A stretch of DNA of 41,368 nucleotides from Prevotella sp. (lineage in GTDB: Bacteria; Bacteroidota; Bacteroidia; Bacteroidales; Bacteroidaceae). The stretch covers positions 1 through 41,368 of the forward strand of contig JAFYDA010000027.1 of the NCBI GenBank assembly GCA_017545045.1. The letters run 5' to 3'. Position numbers and translations under genes: made by a program. Below, piece after piece: positions 1 through 8,317 of the stretch. Below the pieces are notes generated by a model, which did not search any database, had not been told where the DNA came from, and worked only from the letters and a program-made list of their open reading frames with translations. Each line of letters begins with the position of its first letter. Position 1 is the stretch's first letter.

Positions 1-21
1 ACAAGCAAAATCATCAATGAC

Positions 22-273
22 ATGGCAAAGGTAAGCATAAAATCTGAGAAAATCACTCCTTTTGGAGGAATATTTCATGTGAGGGAGCTATATTCCCGTT
101 ACGTCGGCCCCGTTATCGACAAAGTACTGGGTCTCCGTTGTACGTCTGATACTATCCTGAGGGGGATTTCGGAGTTGGGCCCCTGCAATGCTTATTGGGG
201 TAAGGGGATGTTGCACACAACCATCCATAAGCGTCAACGTAATGGCAAAATAATCGCCAAATGGAGGGGCTGA
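22..273 (+). pseudogene. IS1380-type transposase remnant, internally deleted
   Basis: The first ~40 residues (MAKVSIKSEKITPFGGIF... to VIDKVLGLRCTS) look like the N-terminus of Bacteroidota IS1380-family transposases. These are normally over 400 residues long and carry a DDE catalytic domain. Here the reading frame jumps directly to a motif like the later S-ADTILR segment (seen as SDTILRGISEL), then to an unmatched tail, and stops after 83 residues. No catalytic residues remain, so it cannot transpose. The family call is from memory of the conserved N-terminal pattern. No inverted repeats were identified, and the left end may lie outside the window. The remnant sits just upstream of a repeat array. 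Confidence 0.6.
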
Positions 274-404
274 CAGGAAAATTTAGCATCCAAAACTATT
301 AGTTGCGGATTTTAGGTACACTTTTTTTGAAATAAAAAAAAGAAATTGCAAAAAAAAAGAGATTTTCTGCGCAGAACTGGCTTTTTTGTTATCAATCTCG
401 GGTT

Positions 405-493
405 CTTCGAGGAGGCTTCCCAGAAAAATTCCAGGGTTTGGGACAAAAATCCCAAAGCCTGGGAAAAAAGTCCCAAGGCCTGGGAAAAAAGCA
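405..493. repeat. Modular 21-base-period intergenic repeat, array 1
   Basis: Three consecutive 21-base units (about 429-449, 450-470, 471-491) share the pattern CCCAAGGCCTGGG followed by AAAAAAG. They are preceded by a gaggcttcccag module. Read on the minus strand, each unit is a short CCCAGG..TTGGG stem followed by a T run, like a small terminator. Related arrays occur at about 12855-12975 and 32702-32800. I know of no established name for this family. Confidence 0.75.
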
Positions 494-520
494 GAGCCAC
501 CACAGAATCTGTAGCGGCTC
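485..520 (-). terminator. Likely intrinsic terminator of the GH5-GH43 gene
   Basis: On the minus strand, GAGCC (516-520 on plus) pairs with GGCTC (494-498). Inside it is a second perfect stem, ACAGA/TCTGT (502-512). The hairpin is followed by a run of six T (485-490). It lies about 25 bases past the stop codon of the minus-strand hydrolase gene. The T run is the edge of the repeat array, so the array supplies part of the terminator. Confidence 0.6.
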
Positions 521-544
521 CTTTGTTTACGAATCTTCAATGTA

Positions 545-3500
545 TCACTTTACAATCACTTTCTTACCGTCCACAATGTAGACGCCGGAAGAAAGTCCAC
601 GGGTGGCCTCGGCACGTGTGGCGGCAGTACGCAGGTGCTGACCGCCAAGGGTGTAGACGCTGACTGCGTTGTTGTTAAGACGCCCTGAAACGGTGGCCTC
701 GACAATGCCCGTCGGGTCGTATTGTGTGTCGTTGGTAAGGAACATTTCCTTCACAATGACCGTCTTTCCTGCTACAGCACCTGAGAAAGTGACCATGCGA
801 ATCTTCGATGCATCCAGTGGTTTTCCTTTGCTGGAATTCGAAGTGTAGACGGCAGACTGCAGGTCGATGACCGTCAGCACGTCGTCAGTGCTCAGCGGTG
901 TAGAGCAGCATACTCCCGTCGTCTTCTCCGTCGTGTAGAGGTTCAGTTTAGCATTGGCAGACTGCTTGGTGCTAAGACGGATCACCAAATACCTGTAATC
1001 GGAGAGGTCGGTATTGGCATCGTAGACCCATCCCATCTGGCTCTTGGTGTCAACGAACTTGAAGACGACGTTATTAGCGTTCTTGGTGAATGTACCGGTG
1101 CCTGCGATGTTGTTGCGCACATACTCGTAGGTGAGGGGGAAGTATCCAGACTTTGCGGTGAACGTAGCTTCTGACTTATTGCCCAGCAAGTCTGTATAGG
1201 ATGCCGTGACCTCAGTTGTGCCCTGTCCGACGCCAATAACCTGTCCTTGCTGGAAGTCGACGATGTCTTTGTCGGCAGCGGTGAAATCGGTGACGGTATT
1301 GACTATCTCCGTGTGCTTGTCGGCGTATGTGGCCGTAATGATGGGCAGAACCTTCTTGCCAATCATGGTTTCAACGGTCTTTGCGGTAGCAGGCACGGTA
1401 ATCTTGGTAGCCTTGTACATATCCTCCGTGGGTGCAGTGAAGTCGGCGGGATAATAGTCAGCCTCATCGAAATCGTTCTCAGTGGTGAACCAGTCGAAGT
1501 CGGCATAGCCGCCTTTCTTCTTTGAGGCATAGCAGAAGAGTCCGAAACGTGAGCCAACAAAGACGCTGAGATTGAAGTACTGTGAGGTCTCGTTTCCAAA
1601 AGCCTTCCACGTCTTATTGTCGAGAGAGTAGAAGAACTTGGCCTTGTTCTCGCCGTACTTCATGCTGGCACGGAGGTAGACAATGCTGTCGGTCAGTTCA
1701 ACAGCCTGCGTCTTCTCGGCAGCCTTGAAATCTTTGCCACCGTCCTTCACCTCGCCGTTCCACCAGACGAGCTGCAGTTTGCCATCCTTCATCTCAACAG
1801 CGATGGCGGCGTAAGGATCCTGCAGGATGCAGATACCGGCGCGGTCGCCTTCGGTCAGGTGGGTGGCGTCAATGCGTACGGAGCCGTTGGTGTATTTATC
1901 CTTGATGGCAAAGATGCGCTGGGTAAGCATGTTGCGGGCCTGCGGCAGCTTGGTAGTGATGTTATAGGTCTTGAGCCGCAGCCATCCCGGACGCTCAAAG
2001 AGACTCCACGCTGTATCTTCTGGCTTGTGGTTCCACTCCCACTGCATGCCGATGGGGAAGGTACGGAATACGTCGGTGGTGGGCAGGCGCTTCACGCGGA
2101 CGTCACCAGCAGCCGTGGGCTTAGCAACCTTTTGGTTGAAACTTTCGTAGGGTTTTCCGCTGGTGGTACCGACGACGGGCCAGTCGTCAGTCCATTTGAC
2201 AGGCTGCAAGTTGGGCATGCGGCCCATGGCACCAAGATCTTCCTGCATGATGGTCCACCACTTGCCGTTAATATCTTCGATGAGAGCACCCTGATGGATG
2301 GTGTTGGGTTTGCCGTCGTAGTATTTCTCAACAATCATCTTCTCTTCATAGGGACCAAACACGTCTTTCGATCGGAACATTGCCTGACCAGAGGGGAAGC
2401 CTCCGTAGGTAGCATAGATATAATAGTAGTCACCAATCTTGTAGAAATGACTGCCTTCGAGGCCGTCTTTACCAGAGATGACAGTCTTCTCGCGCTTGAA
2501 GTTAAAGTTCTCGTCGAGTTCACAGATGGAAATGTTACCAATGCCCTGTGCCACGTAGACTTTGCCATTGTCGAAGAGCATGCCCGGGTCATAGTAGCTG
2601 CGTGACAGCTTCTTGGCCGTCCACTGACCTTCGGGATTGGTGGCGGTGAGGAGCCAGCCTTGCAAAACCCAACCATCAACAGGACGCTTCTCGTTAATCA
2701 GGATGTGGAATTTGCCATTGTGATATTTCATGGAGCATGCCCACATGCCTGAAGCGTAGGCATTGGTGTTGCTCTTCAGGGTATATGCAGCGTCGTTGCT
2801 TACCTGCTGCAAGGGGTGAGCGCAGTATTCCCAGTTGACCATGTCCTGCGACTTGAGGATGGTGGCACCAGGGAAATTGTACATGGTGGTCGACACCATG
2901 TAGTAGGTATCGCCGACTCGGATGACATCGGGGTCAGGGAAGTCGGCACGCACGATTGGATTCTGGAACTGCTTGCCGAAGTCGCTGACAGGCACGCTCT
3001 TGAAGTCGGCCTTGGGATAGTCCTTTTCATACCACTCGGCATACCAATCCCAGCAGGCCTTGCCACAGGCCTCAGGCTCACCGCCGAAGGAGGGCTCGGC
3101 CTTACCTGTCTTTATCAGGTTGTCGATGTCGAGCAGGCAGTGTGTGCCCGAAAGCGTCATCGAAATGTTGCCGTAATGGTCGAGCATAGCTTTGTAGCAC
3201 TGTCCCCACTTCGATGTGGAGCCGGTCGACCATGTGCCGTAATTGGACTCCACCCATTCACCATGCTCGTTGTAGTGGCCGGTTCCGGGCTTCTTGGGAC
3301 TCCAGTCAATCTCGGTAATGATGATGGGGTTGGTATCCACGACGGGCACCTGATTGTGGAACTGGTTAATCTTCTTCTTCTTACTCGTCTCGATGTTCTT
3401 GTCGCTGTCAACGCTCTCGTCGCTGCAGCCGTACCAGCCCGTGTAATCGTGGACGGCGTAGCCGATGTTATAGCCAGTGATGGGGTAAGTCTTATAGTCG

Positions 3501-4252
3501 GCATAGCTCGACTGCCAGCCAGTGCCTGGCACCCAGATGATGCCTGTGAAGCCGTTCTCGCGAATCTTGTCGACCACGGGCTGGAAGAAGTCGTGCAGAG
3601 CCTTCTTGTCATCGGAATTGCTAGCACTCTTCAGTCGTACAGGCTCGTTGGCCAGCTCGATGCTGATTTGTCCGGAATACTTGCGGATAGAGTCGTTCTG
3701 AGTGAAGAGATCCCATACGTTGAGCAGGTACTTCTGATAATAGTCGCCAACGTTCAAGTCGCCCGGGCAAACACCCGGCGGACGTACAACAACGTACATG
3801 CCGTGCTTCATGGCGCGCTGCATAAGCGGGAAATACAGCTTTTTCAGATAGTTCGTCAGGCGCGTAGGATTGAAGTGCTTGATATCGGCCTCGCCCGTCC
3901 ATTCTGTCGACTGTCCGAGGGCAATGGGATAGGTGTAGCTGTTGTCATTGGTCCAAGCGGGATCCATGTGCAGACGGAATACATTGCACTTGGCCTGCTC
4001 CAGTCCCTTGAACAACTTTTCGAAATAGGCCTGGCAGTTCGACGCGCCAGTGTCGTTGTAACCGCCTGTCCAGCGGTTGTCGTTGAACCACATGCTCGGG
4101 GTGTCCATCACACCATGCAGCACGACATGGTTGCCGTGCGTGTCAACCAGCCACTTGCCTTCGACGTGAAGTGAGGGCAGCGGCTTTACGCCTTGTGCAC
4201 CCAAACTAAGGGCGGCACAGAGGATTAAAGCAAAAGTAAATAATCTCTTCAT
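545..4252 (-). CDS. Secreted two-catalytic-domain GH5-GH43 glycoside hydrolase
   Basis: The product is a large secreted plant-polysaccharide hydrolase. A signal peptide (MKRLFTFALILCAALSLGAQ) is followed by a GH5-like barrel at about residues 25-420, with acid/base E203 in ANEP and nucleophile E314 in ITEIDW. A GH43 beta-propeller begins at about residue 430, with base D440 in DFPDPD, D555 in YYDPG and general acid E599 in EGSH. A GH43-type C2 beta-sandwich, a bacterial Ig-like segment (about 960-1065), another beta-sandwich and a short GVYIVDGKKVIVK-type tail follow. GH43 enzymes usually remove arabinose or xylose, so a xylan or arabinoxylan substrate is likely but unproven. I place the start at 4252 because the longer ORF (to 4285) would begin inside the -7 promoter box. 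It diverges from the GH2 gene. Confidence 0.9.
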   Translation of the reverse strand: MKRLFTFALILCAALSLGAQGVKPLPSLHVEGKWLVDTHGNHVVLHGVMDTPSMWFNDNRWTGGYNDTGASNCQAYFEKLFKGLEQAKCNVFRLHMDPAWTNDNSYTYPIALGQSTEWTGEADIKHFNPTRLTNYLKKLYFPLMQRAMKHGMYVVVRPPGVCPGDLNVGDYYQKYLLNVWDLFTQNDSIRKYSGQISIELANEPVRLKSASNSDDKKALHDFFQPVVDKIRENGFTGIIWVPGTGWQSSYADYKTYPITGYNIGYAVHDYTGWYGCSDESVDSDKNIETSKKKKINQFHNQVPVVDTNPIIITEIDWSPKKPGTGHYNEHGEWVESNYGTWSTGSTSKWGQCYKAMLDHYGNISMTLSGTHCLLDIDNLIKTGKAEPSFGGEPEACGKACWDWYAEWYEKDYPKADFKSVPVSDFGKQFQNPIVRADFPDPDVIRVGDTYYMVSTTMYNFPGATILKSQDMVNWEYCAHPLQQVSNDAAYTLKSNTNAYASGMWACSMKYHNGKFHILINEKRPVDGWVLQGWLLTATNPEGQWTAKKLSRSYYDPGMLFDNGKVYVAQGIGNISICELDENFNFKREKTVISGKDGLEGSHFYKIGDYYYIYATYGGFPSGQAMFRSKDVFGPYEEKMIVEKYYDGKPNTIHQGALIEDINGKWWTIMQEDLGAMGRMPNLQPVKWTDDWPVVGTTSGKPYESFNQKVAKPTAAGDVRVKRLPTTDVFRTFPIGMQWEWNHKPEDTAWSLFERPGWLRLKTYNITTKLPQARNMLTQRIFAIKDKYTNGSVRIDATHLTEGDRAGICILQDPYAAIAVEMKDGKLQLVWWNGEVKDGGKDFKAAEKTQAVELTDSIVYLRASMKYGENKAKFFYSLDNKTWKAFGNETSQYFNLSVFVGSRFGLFCYASKKKGGYADFDWFTTENDFDEADYYPADFTAPTEDMYKATKITVPATAKTVETMIGKKVLPIITATYADKHTEIVNTVTDFTAADKDIVDFQQGQVIGVGQGTTEVTASYTDLLGNKSEATFTAKSGYFPLTYEYVRNNIAGTGTFTKNANNVVFKFVDTKSQMGWVYDANTDLSDYRYLVIRLSTKQSANAKLNLYTTEKTTGVCCSTPLSTDDVLTVIDLQSAVYTSNSSKGKPLDASKIRMVTFSGAVAGKTVIVKEMFLTNDTQYDPTGIVEATVSGRLNNNAVSVYTLGGQHLRTAATRAEATRGLSSGVYIVDGKKVIVK

Positions 4253-4282
4253 CATTTTATAGTTTGGTTTTACATTTTGGCG

Positions 4283-4290
4283 CAAAGGTA
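4283..4290 (-). promoter_or_regulatory. -7 box TACCTTTG for the GH5-GH43 gene
   Basis: A match to the Bacteroidota -7 consensus TAnnTTTG on the minus strand. Transcription would start near 4276, giving a leader of about 25 bases before the ATG at 4252. A clear -33 TTTG at the usual spacing is not evident. Confidence 0.6.
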
Positions 4291-4333
4291 CAAAAAAATT
4301 GCAACTAATAATGTATATTTAATTTTTTTTTTG

Positions 4334-4341
4334 TAGTTTTG
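4334..4341 (+). promoter_or_regulatory. -7 box TAGTTTTG for the GH2 gene
   Basis: A match to TAnnTTTG on the plus strand, about 29 bases before the ATG at 4370. With the minus-strand box at 4283-4290 it forms a compact divergent promoter pair, so both hydrolases could be controlled from one 85-base region. The -33 region is a T tract without a clear TTTG. Confidence 0.55.
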
Positions 4342-4369
4342 CAAGCAAAACCTAAAAAATTTGATACTC

Positions 4370-7300
4370 ATGCGCAAATTTCTCCTTTGCTTGACCGTGC
4401 TGACATCGCTTGGCACTACTTATGCCCAAACGGGCAAAGAGTGGGACAATCCCCTGATAACAAGTGTGAATCGCGAAACGGCCCATACCATCGCTATCCC
4501 CGTAGCATCGGAAGCCGCCGTAGCAGACAACGACATGACAGCTTCGCCCTATTATCAGTCGTTAGACGGAAAGTGGAAATTCCAATGGACAGGAACGCCC
4601 ACTGGCGCCAAGAACGACTGGTGCAAGAAGGATTTCAACGATGCCGCATGGACTAACATTGACGTGCCGTCGAGCTGGCAGGTATGGGGACTGCACAACA
4701 ACAAGTCGTGGGACAAGCCGCTGTATTGCAACGTGGCCTATCCCTTCTCGTTCAATGAAACGACCTACAGCGTGATGGCTGATCGCCCCGGATGGTTCAC
4801 CTATAAAGGTACGATGACCAACCCCGTAGGAACTTACCGTCGTACTTTCACCGTCCCAGCCGACTGGGCTGGGCGTGACGTCTACGTGCGTTTTAACGGC
4901 GTGGGCCACGGCTACTACCTGTGGGTGAACGGCGAGCGTGTAGGATATTCTGAGGACTCTTACCTGCCGTCGGAATTCAATATTACGAAATACCTCACAG
5001 AAGGTGAAAACATCATGGCCCTGCAAGTGTATCGTTTCACCAGCGGTTCGTTCTTAGAGTGTCAAGACTACTGGCGCCTGACGGGTATCCAGCGTCACTG
5101 TTTCCTGTGGTCGGCACCGAAGAGCCAAATTCGTGATTATTTCTTCAGCACCGACCTTGATAAAAAATATACGGATGCCAAAGCCCAGATAAAGGTCAGC
5201 CTGACGGAGGTGGAAGCTATCAAAGGAGGTTCTGTTGAAGCCCGCATCGTTGACAAAGGAACGACCGTTGTCGAGACGTCTGCCGAGGCCAAAGCTGAAA
5301 TGACTCTTAATATGAACGTCACAGCGCCACGCCTGTGGAGCGCAGAGACCCCCAATCTCTATGACCTTGTTCTCGTTCTCAAGGATGCCAGCGGCAAGAC
5401 AGTAGACATCCGAGGCTCAAAAGTGGGATTCCGCGAGGTAGAGATTCGCAAGAGCGATGGTGCCCTGCTTATCAATGGTCAGCGTATGGTGTTCCACGGG
5501 GTGAACCGTCATGACTTCTCGCCTGTGAATGGTCGTGCCATCAGCGATGAAGAGATTGAAGAGGACATCAAGACCATGAAGCGACTAAACATCAATGCCA
5601 TACGCACTTCGCACTATCCCAATGACCCTGTTTTCTATGACCTCTGCGACAAATACGGCATGTACGTACTGGCCGAGGCCAATGTGGAGTGTCATGCCTA
5701 TCAGCAATTGTCATCAGAGCCGAAGTTCAAGAATGCCATGGTGGAACGTTCTGAGAACCACGTTCGCTGGATGCGTAACCACGTCTGTATCTTCATGTGG
5801 TCGTTCGGTAACGAAAGCGGCGGCGGAAACAACTTTCAGGCTGTGCAGACGGCCATCAAGGCACTCGACAAGACGCGCTTGACTCACTATGAGGGCGGTA
5901 GTCAATATGCCGATGTCAGCTCGTCAATGTATGGCAGCTACGATCATATCAACTGGATTGGCTCATCACAAAAGAACCGCCCGCACATCCAGTGCGAGAA
6001 CTCCCACTCCATGGGTAACTCGATGGGAAATGTCCGTGAGATGTTCGACCTTTACGAGAAATATGCTTGTCTGACAGGTGAGTTCATCTGGGACTTCAAG
6101 GATCAGGGACTGCTGACGAAGAGCAGTAGCGGCAAAGAATACTGGGCATACGGAGGTGATTTTGGTGACAGTCCCAATGATGGCAACTTCTGCATTAACG
6201 GACTTGTGCATCCTGACTGGAGTCTCACAGCCAAGTCGTATAATACGAAGAAAGTGTATCAGCCTTTGGAGTGGCATCCCGTCAGCGGCAAGCCATCGCA
6301 GTTCACGATGAAGAACAAAATGGCCTTCCTACCCAGTAGCGCCTACGATGTCAGCTACAACGTTATGGACGAAGAAGGACATATCCTAAGCAGCGGTGCC
6401 ATCACCGATGAAGTTGATGCCGGCAAGACGAAGGAAATAACCATCGACCTAAGTGCCGTCAACAGTCTCGATGCTGCGGAAGAGGCTTTTATACAGTTCA
6501 CTGCCAAACAGCGCGACAATACTGCTTGGGCTGATGCCGGCTATATAGTGGCCGAAGAAAAACTGCCCGTGAAAACTGCCGTCAAGCCCATGAAAGCGCT
6601 CGACTTCACCATTAGCGATGCCCTGACGGTGGAAGAGACAAGCACCGTTGTCAATGTCAGTGGAGCCAACTTCAAAGCCACCTTTACAAAGAGCAAAGGC
6701 ACCCTTACAGGCTACACCTACGATGGCGTGTCGATGATAAGCAAGCCATTGCAGCTCAATGCATTCCGCCTGCCAACCGACAATGACGGCAGCAAAACAG
6801 GCAGTTGGGACGGTATGGGATTGCCCAAGCTCAACACCACGGGCAAAGGCACTGGCACCACGGTAACAAAGGGTGATGATGGCAAGACTGTCACGATTGC
6901 CATGAACAGCACTTATGGCAGCGGCTCGAATACGTTCGACGTGATTCTCAACTTCATCGTCTGTGCTGACGGCACAGTGATGGTCAACTCGTTCATCCGT
7001 CCCGCCAACACAGGTGCTATTATTCCAAAACTCGGCTTCCGTTTGGAGATGCCAAAGGAGATGGAACAGTTGTCTTGGTTCGGACGCGGGCCGTGGGACA
7101 GCTATCGTGACCGTAAAGAGGCCTGCCTGCCGGCTATCTACCAGAGTACAGTTACCGACCAGTATGAAGAATACATCCTTCCGCAGGAACATGGCACAAA
7201 ACAGGAAGTACGTTGGTTGTCGCTAACCAACGGCGAGGGACAGGGACTTCTCTTCGTCGCTCCCGACCAGATGGCGGCCTCCGCTGTTCACTTCCGTCCC

Positions 7301-8317
7301 GAGGATAACTACACGTCCGGAGGCAATCGCTCAAGACATACTTACCAATTCAAGAGCTGCTCTACCGCAGTTGTCAATCTTGATGCCGTCACTCGCGGCT
7401 TAGGCAACAACTCATGCGGTCCCGATGTTCTGGACAAGTATGAACTGAGAGCAGCGAACACCGCCTTCAACTTTTTTATCATCCCCCTGAATTCTCAGAA
7501 CACAAATCTTAAAGCTCAGATTGCCCGTATTGACATGCCCATCTGTCAGCCCGTCAGCTGCGAGCGACAGGAAAACGGCAAGATCAAGATGAGCACTCCG
7601 ACCAAAGGTGCTACCATCTGGTACAGCATCAACGGCAGCGACTACAAGAAATACACGGCTGCCGTCCAGTTCGACGAAGCCTGTACCGTTAAGGTATACA
7701 GCACAGCAGACGGACGACTGAACAGTGTGAACGTGAGCTACAGTTTCGATATGTATATCAACAAAAGTGCGTGGAAGCTTGTCAGTGCCGACAGTCAGCA
7801 CGGCGGCAATGAGGCCAAGTTGGCTTTCGACGGCAAGAACAACACCTTCTGGCACACAGAATATTCAGGTAGTGAGCCGCCTTGTCCACATACGATTATT
7901 GTCGACATGCAGAATATCTACAAAGTGACGGCCTTCACTTATCTGGCTCGTCAGGACGGCAGTCAGAACGGTATGGTAAAAGCTTACGAGGTCTATCTGA
8001 GCAATGACGGCAAGACGTGGGGACAGCCGGTCGTTACAGGCGAATTCAAGAACACGACGGCGCTTCAGGTTGCAAAACTGAAAAAGGCCGTCATCGGCCG
8101 CTACCTGAAGTTTGTGGCCACAAGCGAAATCAACGGCAAGGCATGGACATCGGCAGCAGAGATTGGTATACAGGCCGATGCCGATGTGACAGCCATCAGG
8201 ACTGTGCCGTCCAATGAAAAAAGGGAGGAGGCCGTATTCGACATGCAAGGTCGTAGGTCACTCCCCCCTTATAAAAAAGGTATATATATATCCAATGGGC
8301 GCAAGGTGCTGCTTTAG
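4370..8317 (+). CDS. Secreted GH2 beta-galactosidase (LacZ type) with F5/8-type C-terminal domain
   Basis: Predicted to hydrolyse terminal beta-galactosides outside the cytoplasm. A 20-residue signal peptide precedes a full LacZ-like arrangement: sugar-binding jelly roll, Ig-like domain, TIM barrel and the small-chain beta-sandwich. The GVNRHDFSPVNGR motif, acid/base E482 in FGNESGGG and nucleophile E543 in CENSHSMGNS are all present. After the LacZ core come a chitobiase-C-like Ig segment (about 1065-1125), a discoidin/F5/8 type C (CBM32-like) domain (about 1130-1270) and a tail ending GIYISNGRKVLL. At about 1315 residues it is longer than the ~1020-residue E. coli LacZ because of these additions. 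I chose ATG 4370 over the TTG at 4361 because the signal peptide starts there. Its stop overlaps that of the convergent GH27 gene. Confidence 0.93.
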   Translation: MRKFLLCLTVLTSLGTTYAQTGKEWDNPLITSVNRETAHTIAIPVASEAAVADNDMTASPYYQSLDGKWKFQWTGTPTGAKNDWCKKDFNDAAWTNIDVPSSWQVWGLHNNKSWDKPLYCNVAYPFSFNETTYSVMADRPGWFTYKGTMTNPVGTYRRTFTVPADWAGRDVYVRFNGVGHGYYLWVNGERVGYSEDSYLPSEFNITKYLTEGENIMALQVYRFTSGSFLECQDYWRLTGIQRHCFLWSAPKSQIRDYFFSTDLDKKYTDAKAQIKVSLTEVEAIKGGSVEARIVDKGTTVVETSAEAKAEMTLNMNVTAPRLWSAETPNLYDLVLVLKDASGKTVDIRGSKVGFREVEIRKSDGALLINGQRMVFHGVNRHDFSPVNGRAISDEEIEEDIKTMKRLNINAIRTSHYPNDPVFYDLCDKYGMYVLAEANVECHAYQQLSSEPKFKNAMVERSENHVRWMRNHVCIFMWSFGNESGGGNNFQAVQTAIKALDKTRLTHYEGGSQYADVSSSMYGSYDHINWIGSSQKNRPHIQCENSHSMGNSMGNVREMFDLYEKYACLTGEFIWDFKDQGLLTKSSSGKEYWAYGGDFGDSPNDGNFCINGLVHPDWSLTAKSYNTKKVYQPLEWHPVSGKPSQFTMKNKMAFLPSSAYDVSYNVMDEEGHILSSGAITDEVDAGKTKEITIDLSAVNSLDAAEEAFIQFTAKQRDNTAWADAGYIVAEEKLPVKTAVKPMKALDFTISDALTVEETSTVVNVSGANFKATFTKSKGTLTGYTYDGVSMISKPLQLNAFRLPTDNDGSKTGSWDGMGLPKLNTTGKGTGTTVTKGDDGKTVTIAMNSTYGSGSNTFDVILNFIVCADGTVMVNSFIRPANTGAIIPKLGFRLEMPKEMEQLSWFGRGPWDSYRDRKEACLPAIYQSTVTDQYEEYILPQEHGTKQEVRWLSLTNGEGQGLLFVAPDQMAASAVHFRPEDNYTSGGNRSRHTYQFKSCSTAVVNLDAVTRGLGNNSCGPDVLDKYELRAANTAFNFFIIPLNSQNTNLKAQIARIDMPICQPVSCERQENGKIKMSTPTKGATIWYSINGSDYKKYTAAVQFDEACTVKVYSTADGRLNSVNVSYSFDMYINKSAWKLVSADSQHGGNEAKLAFDGKNNTFWHTEYSGSEPPCPHTIIVDMQNIYKVTAFTYLARQDGSQNGMVKAYEVYLSNDGKTWGQPVVTGEFKNTTALQVAKLKKAVIGRYLKFVATSEINGKAWTSAAEIGIQADADVTAIRTVPSNEKREEAVFDMQGRRSLPPYKKGIYISNGRKVLL

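Larger units (their letters stand above)
274..544. other. Gene-free spacer holding AT-rich sequence and a repeat array
   Basis: No credible gene is present between the transposase remnant and the GH5-GH43 stop codon. Positions 274-400 are AT-rich with long A runs. Positions about 405-525 hold a repeat array and a terminator-like hairpin. Short ORFs cross the array in both directions only because its period (21 bases) is a multiple of three. Confidence 0.7.

Noticed and set aside
22-273. Complete small gene of unknown function
   Set aside because: The N-terminal 40 residues look like a much longer transposase, and the rest is joined out of order, so it is a remnant.
2816-4174. 452-codon open frame antisense to the GH5-GH43 gene
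   Set aside because: It mirrors the codon bias of the real gene. It has no promoter box or known domain, and the opposite strand has signal peptide, catalytic motifs and promoter.
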